Of a stretch of DNA of 64,000 bases, positions 7,837-16,192 are shown piece after piece. Location of the stretch: assembly GCA_938027595.1 (NCBI GenBank), contig CALJAK010000007.1:45982-109981 (forward strand), written 5' to 3'. Position numbers and translations under genes: made by a program. The notes beneath the pieces are model-generated. The model made no database searches, was not told the origin of the DNA, and was given only the letters and a program-made list of their open reading frames with translations. This DNA is from an uncultured Thermoproteales archaeon (GTDB lineage: Archaea; Thermoproteota; Thermoprotei; Thermoproteales; Thermoproteaceae). Numbering within the stretch: position 1 is the stretch's first letter; every line of letters begins with the position of its first letter.

Positions 7837-8888
7837 ATCAACGCCAACGATAGCGCGGAAGACGCCGCGGAGATCGCCAGTATTAAATTCTCCACACCCA
7901 CGTCGACGAGGTAACCGTACAAAACGCCGCCGACGAGCAACCCAACTCCCCACATGGCGTTGACGAATCCCAGCGAAGTAGCGCCGCCGAACCTCGCGGC
8001 TTGCGCCTTGGCGACGACGTCTGCATATGCAGTCAGAGTTGCATATATAAAACCAGCTACGAAAAACGCTCCGCTTATGAACGACAGTGCCAGAGCCAGC
8101 GCAAGCGGGGGCCCTATCAACACAACTCTACGTTCTCTATCGAAAAAGTGTCCCAAGACAAACGACATGGGTATCTCCGTCACCATAGCTACGAGATACA
8201 ACAGGGAGGCGACCCAGGGGATTTCGGCTAGTTTAAACATAAATAGCGAGATGTGTACTAGAGAAACGCCTAGGAAAAACTGAGATACGCCAAAGGGTAT
8301 CACCAGCCTCATTCTACTGACGCTCTTCACTGGAGACACGCCACCCGTCGAATACGCAATGTACAACACAACTAGCGAAAAAACGCCCGGCACCAACGCC
8401 GCTGTAAACACATCCAACGGCGTGTAGTTAAAGTAAAGCATGAGAGTAGCCATGGAGACGCCAGCCACAGCGCCGATTTGATCCAAAGCGGCATGCACCC
8501 CGTACGCCTTGCCAGCTGACTTGCCGCCGGCAGAGGCTATGAGCACGTCTCTGGCGGGCGTCCTCAACGCTTTGCTAAACCTCTCTAGAAAGATCAAAAT
8601 AGCCACGTGCCACAAGTCTCTAGCGAACAACAACCCCATCACTGCCCCCACTTGTAGAGAATACCCCAAGAAAGTCTCGAGCCAATAGCCACCTCTCTTG
8701 TCCGCCAGAGGCCCAGTCGCCAGGCGGGCTAAGTAGGCCAGTGCGTCGCCAAGTCCAAAGACAAAGCCCACAAAGAGAGCAGACGCGCCAAGATGCGCCA
8801 AGTACTGAGGCACCACCGCCCTCACGCTCTCGTACAGCCAATCTGCAAAGAGAGACGTAATGCCTAGAAGTACAATGAATCTATACAC
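7818..8888 (-). CDS. MFS transporter
   Basis: This is a 356-aa polytopic protein with about ten to twelve hydrophobic segments. An MFS-like loop (LADKRGGYW) follows the second segment (about residues 60-70), and a similar loop (FDRERR) lies midway (about residue 250). It is a little shorter than the usual 400 aa. The substrate is not evident. It begins at GTG 8888 after a short AT-rich spacer, and a small methyltransferase gene overlaps its 3' end. It reads on the same strand as, and just downstream of, the two tRNA-Ser genes. Confidence 0.85.
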   Translation of the reverse strand: MYRFIVLLGITSLFADWLYESVRAVVPQYLAHLGASALFVGFVFGLGDALAYLARLATGPLADKRGGYWLETFLGYSLQVGAVMGLLFARDLWHVAILIFLERFSKALRTPARDVLIASAGGKSAGKAYGVHAALDQIGAVAGVSMATLMLYFNYTPLDVFTAALVPGVFSLVVLYIAYSTGGVSPVKSVSRMRLVIPFGVSQFFLGVSLVHISLFMFKLAEIPWVASLLYLVAMVTEIPMSFVLGHFFDRERRVVLIGPPLALALALSFISGAFFVAGFIYATLTAYADVVAKAQAARFGGATSLGFVNAMWGVGLLVGGVLYGYLVDVGVENLILAISAASSALSLALIWRVTY

Positions 8889-8938
8889 AGAGCTGCAACT
8901 TTCTCACTTTAAATATGGCGCCGGGGCCGGGATTTGAA

Positions 8939-8955
8939 TTCCCGGGGTTTCCCCT
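8939..8955 (-). other. tRNA-Ser(GCT) T-arm intron (17 nt)
   Basis: The minus strand carries AGGGGAAACCCCGGGAA between T-stem strand CCGGG and T loop TTCAAAT. Without it the mature tRNA is a normal 84 nt plus CCA. The insert is identical to that of the adjacent tRNA-Ser(GGA) and resembles the T-arm insert of tRNA-Ile. Confidence 0.8.
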
Positions 8956-8981
8956 CCCGGGCCCCCTCACGGGGACGGGCT

Positions 8982-8995
8982 AACTGCCTTGAAGT
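8982..8995 (-). other. tRNA-Ser(GCT) anticodon-loop intron (14 nt, position 37/38)
   Basis: The minus strand reads GGGC-CTGC-TA^A-CTTCAAG-GCAG-TT^A-GCCC. This is a textbook bulge-helix-loop: a 4-bp central helix CTGC/GCAG flanked by the 3-nt bulges TAA and TTA, each cut after its second base. Removal joins CTGCTA to A and gives the standard tRNA-Ser(GCU) loop. Confidence 0.88.
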
Positions 8996-9069
8996 TAGCA
9001 GGCCCGCGCCTTGGGCCGCTCGGCCACCCCGGCTCGCTATAGCCAATGTCGAATTTTATAAATTTTTCT

Positions 9070-9173
9070 TGGCGCCGGGGCCGGGATTTGAATTCCCGGG
9101 GTTTCCCCTCCCGGGCCCCCTCACGGGGACGGGATCTCCAGTCCCGCGCCTTGGGCCGCTCGGCCACCCCGGC
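9070..9173 (-). tRNA. tRNA-Ser(GGA) with T-arm intron, CCA encoded
   Basis: The acceptor strands GCCGGGG/CCCCGGC with discriminator G and encoded CCA (9072-9070) match the neighbouring gene. The anticodon loop is CTGGAGA (anticodon GGA) with stem GGGA/TCCC and no intron. A 17-nt insert (9093-9109) splits the T arm, so the primary gene is 104 nt, too long for a Ser tRNA unless it is removed. An AT-rich promoter tract lies at about 9190-9203. Confidence 0.9.
9093..9109 (-). other. tRNA-Ser(GGA) T-arm intron (17 nt)
   Basis: This is the same 17-nt sequence and position as in tRNA-Ser(GCT), a GGGG-AAA-CCCC mini-hairpin plus GGGAA. It lies between CCGGG and TTCAAAT of the T arm. Confidence 0.8.
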
Positions 9174-9204
9174 TTGTCTCAGCCAGTCTCCAACTTTTTA
9201 AGTT

Positions 9205-9969
9205 TTATGACCCTATGTACACCTCTCTCACTTTGGGGTCAGACGCCACTTGTTCCGGAGTGCCGCGAGCAATGACCCTACCGCTAGCCATGGCGTACAC
9301 CACGTCGACGTAATTAAACGCGATGTCTATCCGGTGTTCAATTACGAGAAACGTAACTCCATGTCGCTTATTTATATCTACCACGGTCTTCAAAACGCCA
9401 TGTGCTTGATCTATGGGGACGCCGGCGATGGGCTCGTCAAGTATGACGAGGTCTGCGCCGGCCATCAAAGCTCTACTTAACTCAAGTATTTTTATCTCCC
9501 CCGCCGAGAGTAAATACGCCGGTACGTCCCACTTGCCGGCGAGGCCGACGGTTTTCAAAATTTGGAAAGCGCGCTCCGCCAGTTCCTCCTCTTGTCTAGT
9601 CCAAGTTTTCAACACCGCCGAAATTATGCCCTCTCCCCTCTGCCCCCTAGCCACAGCCATCAAATTCTCTAACACAGTTAACTTTTGGAATATCTGCGGT
9701 ATTTGAAAAGTCCTCACAATGCCGATTTCAAAGATCTTATGAGGTGGCCACCCAGTTATGTCGAATTCCCTCCCATCTCGTCTGTACACCACTCTCCCAG
9801 CTTCTGGCTTATAAACGCCGGTAATTACGTTGACTAAAGTGGTTTTGCCAGAGCCGTTCGGCCCAATTATCAGAGTGATCTTACCCCTTTCTATACTTAC
9901 ATCAACGCCGTCTAGAGCTCTGAATGCGCCAAATTGCTTTACTACACTGTAGACAGTCAATATGTCCAT
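9205..9969 (-). CDS. livG: branched-chain amino-acid-type ABC transporter ATPase (LivG)
   Basis: This is a cytoplasmic ATP-binding subunit of an importer. Its 254 aa carry Walker A GPNGSGKT near residue 37, signature LSAGEIKIL, Walker B LVILDEP and the switch His in VIEHRIDIA. The LivG-type C-terminal region (GTPEQVASDPKVREVYIG) is present and separates it from LivF. It lies 43 nt downstream of the substrate-binding protein gene on the same strand. The permease genes lie divergently at 11352-13378. A second ATPase (LivF) is not in the window. Confidence 0.9.
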   Translation of the reverse strand: MDILTVYSVVKQFGAFRALDGVDVSIERGKITLIIGPNGSGKTTLVNVITGVYKPEAGRVVYRRDGREFDITGWPPHKIFEIGIVRTFQIPQIFQKLTVLENLMAVARGQRGEGIISAVLKTWTRQEEELAERAFQILKTVGLAGKWDVPAYLLSAGEIKILELSRALMAGADLVILDEPIAGVPIDQAHGVLKTVVDINKRHGVTFLVIEHRIDIAFNYVDVVYAMASGRVIARGTPEQVASDPKVREVYIGS

Positions 9970-10012
9970 AGGAAAGGGAGAAAAATATACTTATTAACGT
10001 TATTTAAAAACG

Positions 10013-11248
10013 TTATTTAAACAACGCCTCTCCTTCTGGGTACTTAATCAACTTCCTCTCAGCGCCGTAGTAATAACCAGCGTTTATGTACTTAACGCGC
10101 TCCCCCTCGACAACCACGCCCCATATTCGATAATTCGGGAACGCGCGGTCGCCGTTTTCGTTCAGATACACCGTGCCAGTCACTCCAGTGTACTTGCCCT
10201 CTCTGCCCCACTGCTCAAGCGCAGTCCGGACTTTCTCGGGGTCTGTGGTGTCCAGCTGGCAGACTATCGTCGCAAGTAACATAGCCGCGTCGTATGCATA
10301 CGAATCATACGCCACCGGCTCTCTGTTGTACTTCGCCACATATTCTTGTCTAAACTTCTGGAAACTGGGGTCGTTGGGGTCGGGACTTGCTACAGTGCCC
10401 AACAACTTCGCTGCAGCCATCTCTTTGCCAACTTCTGAAGCCAGAGCTTTGCTCTCTGCTATTCCATCTGTCCCAATCCACCGCGTTTTGCTCAACACCG
10501 GATCTGCAGCTGCGGCTTTAATGGCGACTATGCCGTCGTCTTCAAACGTAACTAATACTAAAGCTGCATCGGGAGTTTTCAAGGCACCGGACAACTTCTT
10601 CACCGCGGCGGGTATGGCGGTTGGGAAGACTTTGGGGTCTGGGTCGTAGCCCTCGGAGGCTACCACTTGTACGCCAGCCGCCGACGCCTCCCTCTCTATG
10701 GCGTCTTTAAGGCCCAAGCCCCAAGCGTCGTTTCTATACAGTATCACAATTTTTGTTAATCCCAATGTTTTTACTAAGTCTACTAAAGCCCGCGCCTGGG
10801 CGTCGTCCGTTGGAACCATTCTATATATCCAATCGCCCGGTAGCGCGAGAAGCGGCGACGTCGAAGAGGGACTAAAGATAATGATCTTGTTGCCATCTGC
10901 AAAAGACTTGACCGCGCTGACTTCCCTGCTAGACATCGGACCAACCACAAGCCTCACGCCCCGTGCGTACATAGCCTGCAACTTCTCCTGAGCCTTAACT
11001 GGATCTGTTCCGCTGTCTTCTAAAATCATTTCAAACTTGTATTTTGGACACGTCTTGCTGGCGTCCTCCAGAGCCAAAGCCACCGCATCCCGAGCGCCAA
11101 TACCGTAAGTCTGAAGTCCGCCAGTGAGCGGCAGCAACGCGCCGATGTATACAGTTTGTTCTGGAGCTTTCATTTGTGTTGTCAACAACGCGGCTAGTGC
11201 AACTACGACTATCGCAGCTATCGCTATGTAAATTATTTTCGATGCCAT
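10013..11248 (-). CDS. livK: ABC transporter substrate-binding protein (LivK/J type)
   Basis: This is an extracytoplasmic receptor for amino acids or a related ligand, 411 aa long. The first 27 residues form a hydrophobic signal or anchor segment without a lipobox cysteine. The mature part begins with the family phrase YIGALLPLTGGLQTYG and continues with the two-lobed Peripla_BP_6 pattern (VVGPMSSREV, FSPSSTSP, YDSYAYDAAMLLA). The ligand cannot be read from the sequence. It starts at ATG 11248, with a TATA-like tract at 11266-11276 about 23 nt upstream. LivG follows on the same strand. Confidence 0.9.
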   Translation of the reverse strand: MASKIIYIAIAAIVVVALAALLTTQMKAPEQTVYIGALLPLTGGLQTYGIGARDAVALALEDASKTCPKYKFEMILEDSGTDPVKAQEKLQAMYARGVRLVVGPMSSREVSAVKSFADGNKIIIFSPSSTSPLLALPGDWIYRMVPTDDAQARALVDLVKTLGLTKIVILYRNDAWGLGLKDAIEREASAAGVQVVASEGYDPDPKVFPTAIPAAVKKLSGALKTPDAALVLVTFEDDGIVAIKAAAADPVLSKTRWIGTDGIAESKALASEVGKEMAAAKLLGTVASPDPNDPSFQKFRQEYVAKYNREPVAYDSYAYDAAMLLATIVCQLDTTDPEKVRTALEQWGREGKYTGVTGTVYLNENGDRAFPNYRIWGVVVEGERVKYINAGYYYGAERKLIKYPEGEALFK

Positions 11249-11351
11249 GAAATTAGAACTAAAACGGTATAAATTCTTTTGTGTATATACAACTATATAT
11301 CGTATGGTGGACTAGATAACAAAATTAAAAAATAGTGCATTTTCACAACTT
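11249..11351. promoter_or_regulatory. divergent promoter region of the liv genes
   Basis: A 103-bp AT-rich spacer separates livK (minus) from livH (plus). The tract GGTATAAATTC (11266-11276) fits a TATA box for livK, and ATTAAAAAATAG (11324-11335) fits one for livH. Each lies about 22-24 nt from its start codon. The ATATA-rich stretch between (11282-11301) could hold a regulator site. Confidence 0.55.
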
Positions 11352-12305
11352 ATGGAATTGGCGACTAGCTTGGCGTTCCAACTCGATTATGGCACAATTT
11401 TCAGAGCCATAATCTTCTCCAACATTTACGCACTTCTCGCGCTTGGCCTCAACTTGACTTACATCACTACGAAAATTCCCTCTTTTGCGCATGGCGACTT
11501 GGCCACAGTGGGCGCATACGTTGGGTATTTCACTATGGTCATGTTGTTGGGGTCAACTGGCCTAATTTACTTTTCACTCCCCCTGGTGTTTTTAATAACC
11601 GGCGCGGTGGCTGTTTTAGTGTACATCGCAGTATTTAAGCCGTTGATTCGCCGAGGTGCAAACGTAGTCACGCTCATGATTGCGTCTTTCGGAGTCCATT
11701 TCGTGTTGTTCGCGTCAATCGCCATAGTGGCGGACTACGTGCAAAACGTCTACAACATACTCACTAGGAATATTTTACTAACTAAGTGGGAGTTCATATG
11801 GCCGGGCACGGACTTCCTCACTTCATCTCTTGTGAATACCACTCTCGCTCTCGTAGTCGTCACGTCTTCTCTATACATCCTGTTGTACAGAACTAAATTC
11901 GGCATCGTCATGCGCGCTAGCATCGACAATCTCTACTTGGCTAAAGCCGTCGGCATAAACGTGGAGAACGTCTTCACAGTGGCGTGGTTTTTAATCGGCG
12001 GAGTCACGGGCGTCGCTGGCATATACATGGCCATGTTCTTCCCACTCACGGAGGAGTTGGGTTGGCTGAGGTTGGCTTTGATATTTGTGACGTCTATAGT
12101 TGGGGGTCTTTCTAACATCTATGGAGCAGTGCTCGGGGGTTACGTGGTTGGGCTTAGCAGTGTCCTCGGCGCGTCGTACGTCCTAGCTCCGTTGGGCATC
12201 CCCATAGAGTATCAATTCATAATACCGCTTGCCATGGTGATCATCATTTTGCTATTCGCCCCCGAGGGCCTCGCTGGGATAGTAGCTAAGATACTCAGAA
12301 AATGA
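11352..12305 (+). CDS. livH: branched-chain amino-acid-type ABC permease LivH
   Basis: This is an integral membrane permease of 317 aa with about eight hydrophobic segments. It carries the LivH hallmark order: NIYALLALGLNLTY near the start, PSFAHGDLATVGAY in the second segment, the cytoplasmic EAA-like loop RASIDNLYLAKAVGIN, and the end [16 protein letters not shown]. It pairs with LivM to form the pore. The start ATG 11352 is about 22 nt from a TATA-like tract. The stop overlaps the livM start by 4 nt (ATGA), so translation is coupled. Confidence 0.93.
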   Translation: MELATSLAFQLDYGTIFRAIIFSNIYALLALGLNLTYITTKIPSFAHGDLATVGAYVGYFTMVMLLGSTGLIYFSLPLVFLITGAVAVLVYIAVFKPLIRRGANVVTLMIASFGVHFVLFASIAIVADYVQNVYNILTRNILLTKWEFIWPGTDFLTSSLVNTTLALVVVTSSLYILLYRTKFGIVMRASIDNLYLAKAVGINVENVFTVAWFLIGGVTGVAGIYMAMFFPLTEELGWLRLALIFVTSIVGGLSNIYGAVLGGYVVGLSSVLGASYVLAPLGIPIEYQFIIPLAMVIIILLFAPEGLAGIVAKILRK

Positions 12306-13378
12306 CGTTGGAATCCCTAATTCTGTTTAGAGAGACTGCGATAATATTCGCCATATACGGCATTTACGTCCTAAGCCTAAACTTAGAGGTGGGTTACATG
12401 GGGCTGCCGCAGTTTGGAAAAGTCATGTTCTTAGCGCTGGGCGGTCTGGCTGCCGGCGGCATTGCCGCCAAGCTTGTGTTCGCCATATACCTATCAGCCA
12501 TAGAGAGCAAAGTGGGCATAAATCCGTTTGCCGACTTGGGGACTTACTGCACTGCGTATCAATACCAAGTGGTGGGCGTAGTTAATGGGTTGTTTCTCAA
12601 CTCGCCAATAGAAGCTTTGGCGTTTTTCTTCATGACTCTAACAATAGCGGCTTTGGTGGGGGCTGCCTTTGGAATTCTCATGGCTGGCCCAGCCATAAAG
12701 CTGAGGGCTGATTACCTCGGCATATTTCTCCTAGTGAGCGCCGAGGCTATTAGAGTAATCACTACATACACGCCGCAAATAGCGTGCGGAGTCTTCGGCG
12801 CAGTGATACCAGATCCGTTCGTCTGGATGAGAGAATGGCGAAGTTGGGGATATCTAGCGGTAGTGCTTCTATTTCTCCTACTCACATACATAATTATAGA
12901 CCGCTTGGGCAACTCGCCGTTTGGTAGAACGTTGAGAGCAATCCGCGACGCCGAAGTGGCTGCAGTGGTTTTTGGAAAAGACATCGTGAAGTTTAGAGTT
13001 AAAGTGCTCGCCACTGCGTCAGCTCTCGGCGGTGTGGCCGGCGCACTGTTGGCGTTCTATAACAACTTCGTCAACATGGGGCAGTTTGTCCCACTGTACA
13101 CTTTCTATGGGTGGGCTATGCTCATCATAGGTGGCGTTGGCAACAACGCCGGAGCGTTACTGGGCGTGGGGGTTTACTACGCCGTAGATCGACTATTGAG
13201 TCTCAACAAGGAGGCCATTAGGGCAGTGGTGGCTGTTGACCCCATATTCTTCCAGTACATAACTTTCGGCGTGATTCTGATTCTAGTGCTCATGTTTAGG
13301 CCGGAGGGTTTACTCGCAGAGAGACCCACAAAGACGCTGGACAAACACACCTTGCGGCGGCTAGAGGAAAAGACGTAA
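12302..13378 (+). CDS. livM: branched-chain amino-acid-type ABC permease LivM
   Basis: This is the second membrane subunit, 358 aa with eight to ten hydrophobic segments. Family features are [22 protein letters not shown] in the N-terminal third, [18 protein letters not shown], the coupling loop [20 protein letters not shown] and the end [12 protein letters not shown]. An extracytoplasmic loop (about residues 60-100) is longer than usual and has a cysteine. It is translated with livH and ends shortly before the eL8 promoter. Confidence 0.92.
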   Translation: MTLESLILFRETAIIFAIYGIYVLSLNLEVGYMGLPQFGKVMFLALGGLAAGGIAAKLVFAIYLSAIESKVGINPFADLGTYCTAYQYQVVGVVNGLFLNSPIEALAFFFMTLTIAALVGAAFGILMAGPAIKLRADYLGIFLLVSAEAIRVITTYTPQIACGVFGAVIPDPFVWMREWRSWGYLAVVLLFLLLTYIIIDRLGNSPFGRTLRAIRDAEVAAVVFGKDIVKFRVKVLATASALGGVAGALLAFYNNFVNMGQFVPLYTFYGWAMLIIGGVGNNAGALLGVGVYYAVDRLLSLNKEAIRAVVAVDPIFFQYITFGVILILVLMFRPEGLLAERPTKTLDKHTLRRLEEKT

Positions 13379-13381
13379 AAA

Positions 13382-13390
13382 CTTATATAG
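13382..13390 (+). promoter_or_regulatory. TATA box of the eL8 gene
   Basis: CTTATATAG is centred about 24 nt upstream of ATG 13410, fitting a leaderless transcript. It begins 4 nt after the livM stop. Confidence 0.65.
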
Positions 13391-13409
13391 TTTCCCAATT
13401 CTCCCCTCT

Positions 13410-13859
13410 ATGGCGATTACTATAGACCCAAAGACGTTTTACGCAAATCCACCCCCTGGGAAGCCATTTTACGTCAGGTTTGAAGTGCCGAGCGAAGTGG
13501 CGGAGAAAGCCATCGATGTGTTGTCCATAGCTAGACAGACTGGGAAAGTGAAAAAGGGCACTAACGAAGTTACCAAAGCAGTGGAGAGGGGGCTTGCGAA
13601 GCTTGTGTTGATAGCTGAAGACGTCGACCCGCCGGAGGTGGTGGCACATCTGCCACTCCTCTGCGAAGAGAAGAAAGTGCCTTACGTATACGTCTCGTCT
13701 AAAGAAAAATTGGGGAAAGCCGCTGGGATTAACGTCTCGGCAGCCGCCGCAGTGGTAATTGAAGCGGGCCAAGCGGCGGGGGAGCTAGAGGCGTTAGTGA
13801 GTAAGATAAATGAAATTAGAGCGAAACACGGGCTTGGCGCGATACCTGTCAAACGTTAG
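13410..13859 (+). CDS. rpl7ae: ribosomal protein eL8 (L7Ae)
   Basis: This 149-aa protein binds kink-turn RNA. In archaea it serves the large ribosomal subunit, C/D and H/ACA guide RNPs and RNase P. The signature region [35 protein letters not shown] (about residues 50-85) and the later [17 protein letters not shown] are clear. An N-terminal extension of about 20 residues is common in crenarchaea. It converges with the eL24 gene, and the two 3' ends overlap by 11 nt. Confidence 0.96.
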   Translation: MAITIDPKTFYANPPPGKPFYVRFEVPSEVAEKAIDVLSIARQTGKVKKGTNEVTKAVERGLAKLVLIAEDVDPPEVVAHLPLLCEEKKVPYVYVSSKEKLGKAAGINVSAAAAVVIEAGQAAGELEALVSKINEIRAKHGLGAIPVKR

Positions 13860-14034
13860 ACTTCTTTCTCTTCCTAACCCAAGCTACTTTCCTTGGGTTT
13901 CTCATGAATTTCACAGCGCTGATGCGGCACTTGCGGCTGCAGTAGCGTTGTATAGTCCCATCACTCTTTACATACATAACGCCGTACCCTGGCATTATTG
14001 GAGACCCACAGAAGGAACACTTGTAGATCTTCAT
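13849..14034 (-). CDS. rpl24e: ribosomal protein eL24
   Basis: This is a 61-aa large-subunit protein with the zinc-binding pattern CSFCGSPI at residues 6-9 and YCSRKC at about 32-36, followed by a basic tail ([11 protein letters not shown]). Its length is normal for archaeal eL24. The start overlaps the eS28 stop by 4 nt, so both are made from one message, and its 3' end overlaps the convergent eL8 gene. Confidence 0.95.
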   Translation of the reverse strand: MKIYKCSFCGSPIMPGYGVMYVKSDGTIQRYCSRKCRISAVKFMRNPRKVAWVRKRKKSNV

Positions 14035-14264
14035 CGCGCCGATATCTTTCTAGCTTCTCTCTCAGTCTCTCTTAACATCACTATGTCTCCCAACCTAACC
14101 GGTCCCTTGACGTTTCTAGTCAACACTCTCCCTCTGTCTCTACCTTCTAACACTTTGATTTTTACTTGTGTCACTTCCCCCGCTATGCCAGTGCGCCCCA
14201 GAATTTGGATTATCAACCCAGCTACTGCGTCTTCATAAGGCGAAAGCTTCACTTCCTCACTCAT
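14031..14264 (-). CDS. rps28e: ribosomal protein eS28
   Basis: This is a 77-aa small-subunit protein with an OB fold and the family stretch [23 protein letters not shown], plus the conserved end [11 protein letters not shown]. The start ATG 14264 lies about 23 nt from a TATA-like tract (14283-14292). It is the first gene of the eS28-eL24 pair, which is divergent from argS. Confidence 0.95.
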   Translation of the reverse strand: MSEEVKLSPYEDAVAGLIIQILGRTGIAGEVTQVKIKVLEGRDRGRVLTRNVKGPVRLGDIVMLRETEREARKISAR

Positions 14265-14323
14265 GACGCTTGGTGTCTCTCTCTATTTAAAGTTTTCTTT
14301 TTAAATGGCACTAATTACATAAC
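14265..14323. promoter_or_regulatory. divergent promoters of eS28 and argS
   Basis: In 59 bp there are two TATA-like tracts. CTATTTAAAG (14283-14292) serves the minus-strand eS28 gene and TTTTTAAAT (14298-14306) serves argS. Each is about 22-23 nt from its start codon. Confidence 0.6.
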
Positions 14324-16192
14324 GTGGATCCTTTGGAACATCCAAGAGAGGAGTTTAGGAAAATAGTGGAGCAAGTAGCCCACGGCTTGGGTCTTGGAGA
14401 GACGCCGGAGGTGGAGAAAACCGCGCGGTTTGGATACTTCTCTGCGAAGTTCCACAAGTACAGAGTCCACCCGGCTAAGTTGAGAGAGGTAGTTGAGGCC
14501 GTGGGAGACTTGCGCTACCTCGACAAACTTTCTGTAGATGGTCTATACCTAAACGCCGATTTGAACGCAGAGAGGCTAGCGGAGGCTGTGTTCAAAGCCG
14601 TGTCTCAAATGAGTACGAGGTACGGATATACAGACCAGTGTAGAGTTGGGTCGTTCCTAGTGGAGCACACCTCCGCCAATCCGGTACATCCACTACACAT
14701 TGGCCACGGGAGGAACGCAATTCTTGGAGATTCGCTAGTTAGACTTTTGAAATTCTGTAATAACAAAGTAGAGGTTCATTTCTACATAGACGACTGTGGT
14801 GTACAAGTGATGTACGCCGCGATTGGACTTGACGCAGTTAGAGAAGAAGCCGCAATGTGGAGGTCTAAGCCAGACTTGGTCATTGGGGACATATATACAG
14901 CGGTTAACGCAATTGCAGAGATAAACAAACTAAAGAGTGAGTTGTCTAAGACTGTAGATGAGGCTAGGCAGAGGGAAATCATTGCCGAGATGGACGAGTG
15001 GGTTTCGGTCTTGAACAGAATAGAGAGGGATTTTGTGAATAAATTAGTCGAGACGTTGGGGCGGGAGAACTTGGTTGAAAAAGCTGCGGAACTCAACAAG
15101 AGATACGAAATGGGGGATGTGGAAGTTAGAGAGTCAGTGAGGCGGGTGGTGGAGTTAGTCTTGAGAGGCCAGAGAGAAACACTCGCCAGACTGGGGGTAG
15201 AGATCGATTTTTGGGATTATGAAAGTGAAATTACCGTGTGGTCTAGCGAGGCGTCTAGATACGTGAGAAAACTCGTTGACAAATGGCCGCAGTATGTGGA
15301 GCACAAGGGCGGCGCTGTGGTGTTTAGAGCTGACAAATTCGCTGAGGATTTCAAACTTACCGACGTTTTGAACTTGCCGAAGTTCATACCTCCAGTGACG
15401 TTAATGAGGTCCGACGGGACTACTCTATACGTCACTAGAGACGTGGCGTACGCCCTCTGGCAGTGGCGGCGTGGTTTCGACAGAGTAGTGAGAGTCATCT
15501 CCACAGAGCAGACTCACGAACAAGCGCATGTGCGTATTATTCTATACGCCCTTGGATACGAGGAAGCTGCCAGGAAGATCGTGCACTATGCCTACGAAAT
15601 GGTGAAGCTGCCCGGCGCAAAAATGTCGGCGAGGAGGGGGCAGTACATATCGCTAGACGAAATTCTAGACGAAGCCTCAGAACGCTCAGCTAGTTTGATA
15701 AAAGAGAAAAACCCAGAAGTGGCTGGCGTAATTGCAGAGAAAGTAGCGGTGGGCGCCGTGCGGTATGCATACCTATCTACAAGCCCCAAGAAGCCGATCG
15801 AGTTCAAGTGGGACACGGTTTTGAACATGCGCCAAAACTCGGGACCGTTTCTCCAATATACATACGTCCGCGCCTACTCTATCCTGGAGAAGTCCCCCAA
15901 GTATGATTTCGTAGTCCCCAACCAGATGCTGCCCGAGGAGAGGGAGCTATTGGTGAAGGTGGCTGAGTGGCCCAGCACAGTTAGAGAAGCAGTCTTGTCT
16001 CTAAGACCTGACTACGTCGCGGAGTATCTAGATGGCTTGGCTCTGTTGTTCAATAGTTATTACGAGAAAGCTCCCGTACTCAAGGCAGACGAACCCACGA
16101 GAAGCTTTAGACTTGCGCTAGTGAACTCAGTGAAGACTGTGTTGGAGTCTGGGTTCTACATATTGGGAATCCCCATCTTGACGAAAATGTGA
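14324..16192 (+). CDS. argS: arginyl-tRNA synthetase
   Basis: This enzyme charges tRNA-Arg. It is 622 aa, class I, with an N-terminal tRNA-recognition domain, the HIGH motif as HPLHIGHGRNA near residue 125, a KMSK-like loop GAKMSARRGQY near residue 430, and the DALR anticodon-binding domain at the end. The start is GTG 14324 with a TATA-like tract 22 nt upstream. The stop overlaps the start of the following nuclease-like gene (GTGA), so the two are translationally coupled. Confidence 0.96.
   Translation: MDPLEHPREEFRKIVEQVAHGLGLGETPEVEKTARFGYFSAKFHKYRVHPAKLREVVEAVGDLRYLDKLSVDGLYLNADLNAERLAEAVFKAVSQMSTRYGYTDQCRVGSFLVEHTSANPVHPLHIGHGRNAILGDSLVRLLKFCNNKVEVHFYIDDCGVQVMYAAIGLDAVREEAAMWRSKPDLVIGDIYTAVNAIAEINKLKSELSKTVDEARQREIIAEMDEWVSVLNRIERDFVNKLVETLGRENLVEKAAELNKRYEMGDVEVRESVRRVVELVLRGQRETLARLGVEIDFWDYESEITVWSSEASRYVRKLVDKWPQYVEHKGGAVVFRADKFAEDFKLTDVLNLPKFIPPVTLMRSDGTTLYVTRDVAYALWQWRRGFDRVVRVISTEQTHEQAHVRIILYALGYEEAARKIVHYAYEMVKLPGAKMSARRGQYISLDEILDEASERSASLIKEKNPEVAGVIAEKVAVGAVRYAYLSTSPKKPIEFKWDTVLNMRQNSGPFLQYTYVRAYSILEKSPKYDFVVPNQMLPEERELLVKVAEWPSTVREAVLSLRPDYVAEYLDGLALLFNSYYEKAPVLKADEPTRSFRLALVNSVKTVLESGFYILGIPILTKM

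Larger units (their letters stand above)
8916..9033 (-). tRNA. tRNA-Ser(GCT) with two introns, CCA encoded
   Basis: On the minus strand the acceptor strands GCCGGGG and CCCCGGC are followed by G and an encoded CCA (8918-8916). The anticodon stem GGGC/GCCC encloses loop CTGCTAA (anticodon GCT) once a 14-nt intron (8982-8995) is removed. The variable arm is long, as in Ser tRNAs. The T stem CCGGG is separated from loop TTCAAAT by a 17-nt insert (8939-8955). Apart from the anticodon arm the gene matches the neighbouring tRNA-Ser(GGA). A TATA-like tract (9053-9066) lies upstream. Confidence 0.88.
8916..9173 (-). repeat. tandem duplicated tRNA-Ser genes
   Basis: Two tRNA-Ser genes lie head to tail with 36 nt between them. 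Their sequences are the same over the acceptor, D, variable and T arms, the T-arm intron and the CCA, and differ only in the anticodon arm. Identity stops abruptly at both gene ends, and each copy has its own AT-rich upstream element. Confidence 0.85.

Noticed and set aside
8916..9033. Reading this gene as tRNA-Leu with anticodon CAA in the hairpin CTAACT-TCAAGGC-AGTTAG
   Set aside because: The body matches the adjacent tRNA-Ser(GGA), and removing a perfect bulge-helix-loop intron gives the standard GCT loop.
8967..9167. Minus-strand frame across the two tRNA-Ser genes
   Set aside because: The sequence is explained by the tRNA genes, and the protein is a translation of tRNA repeats.
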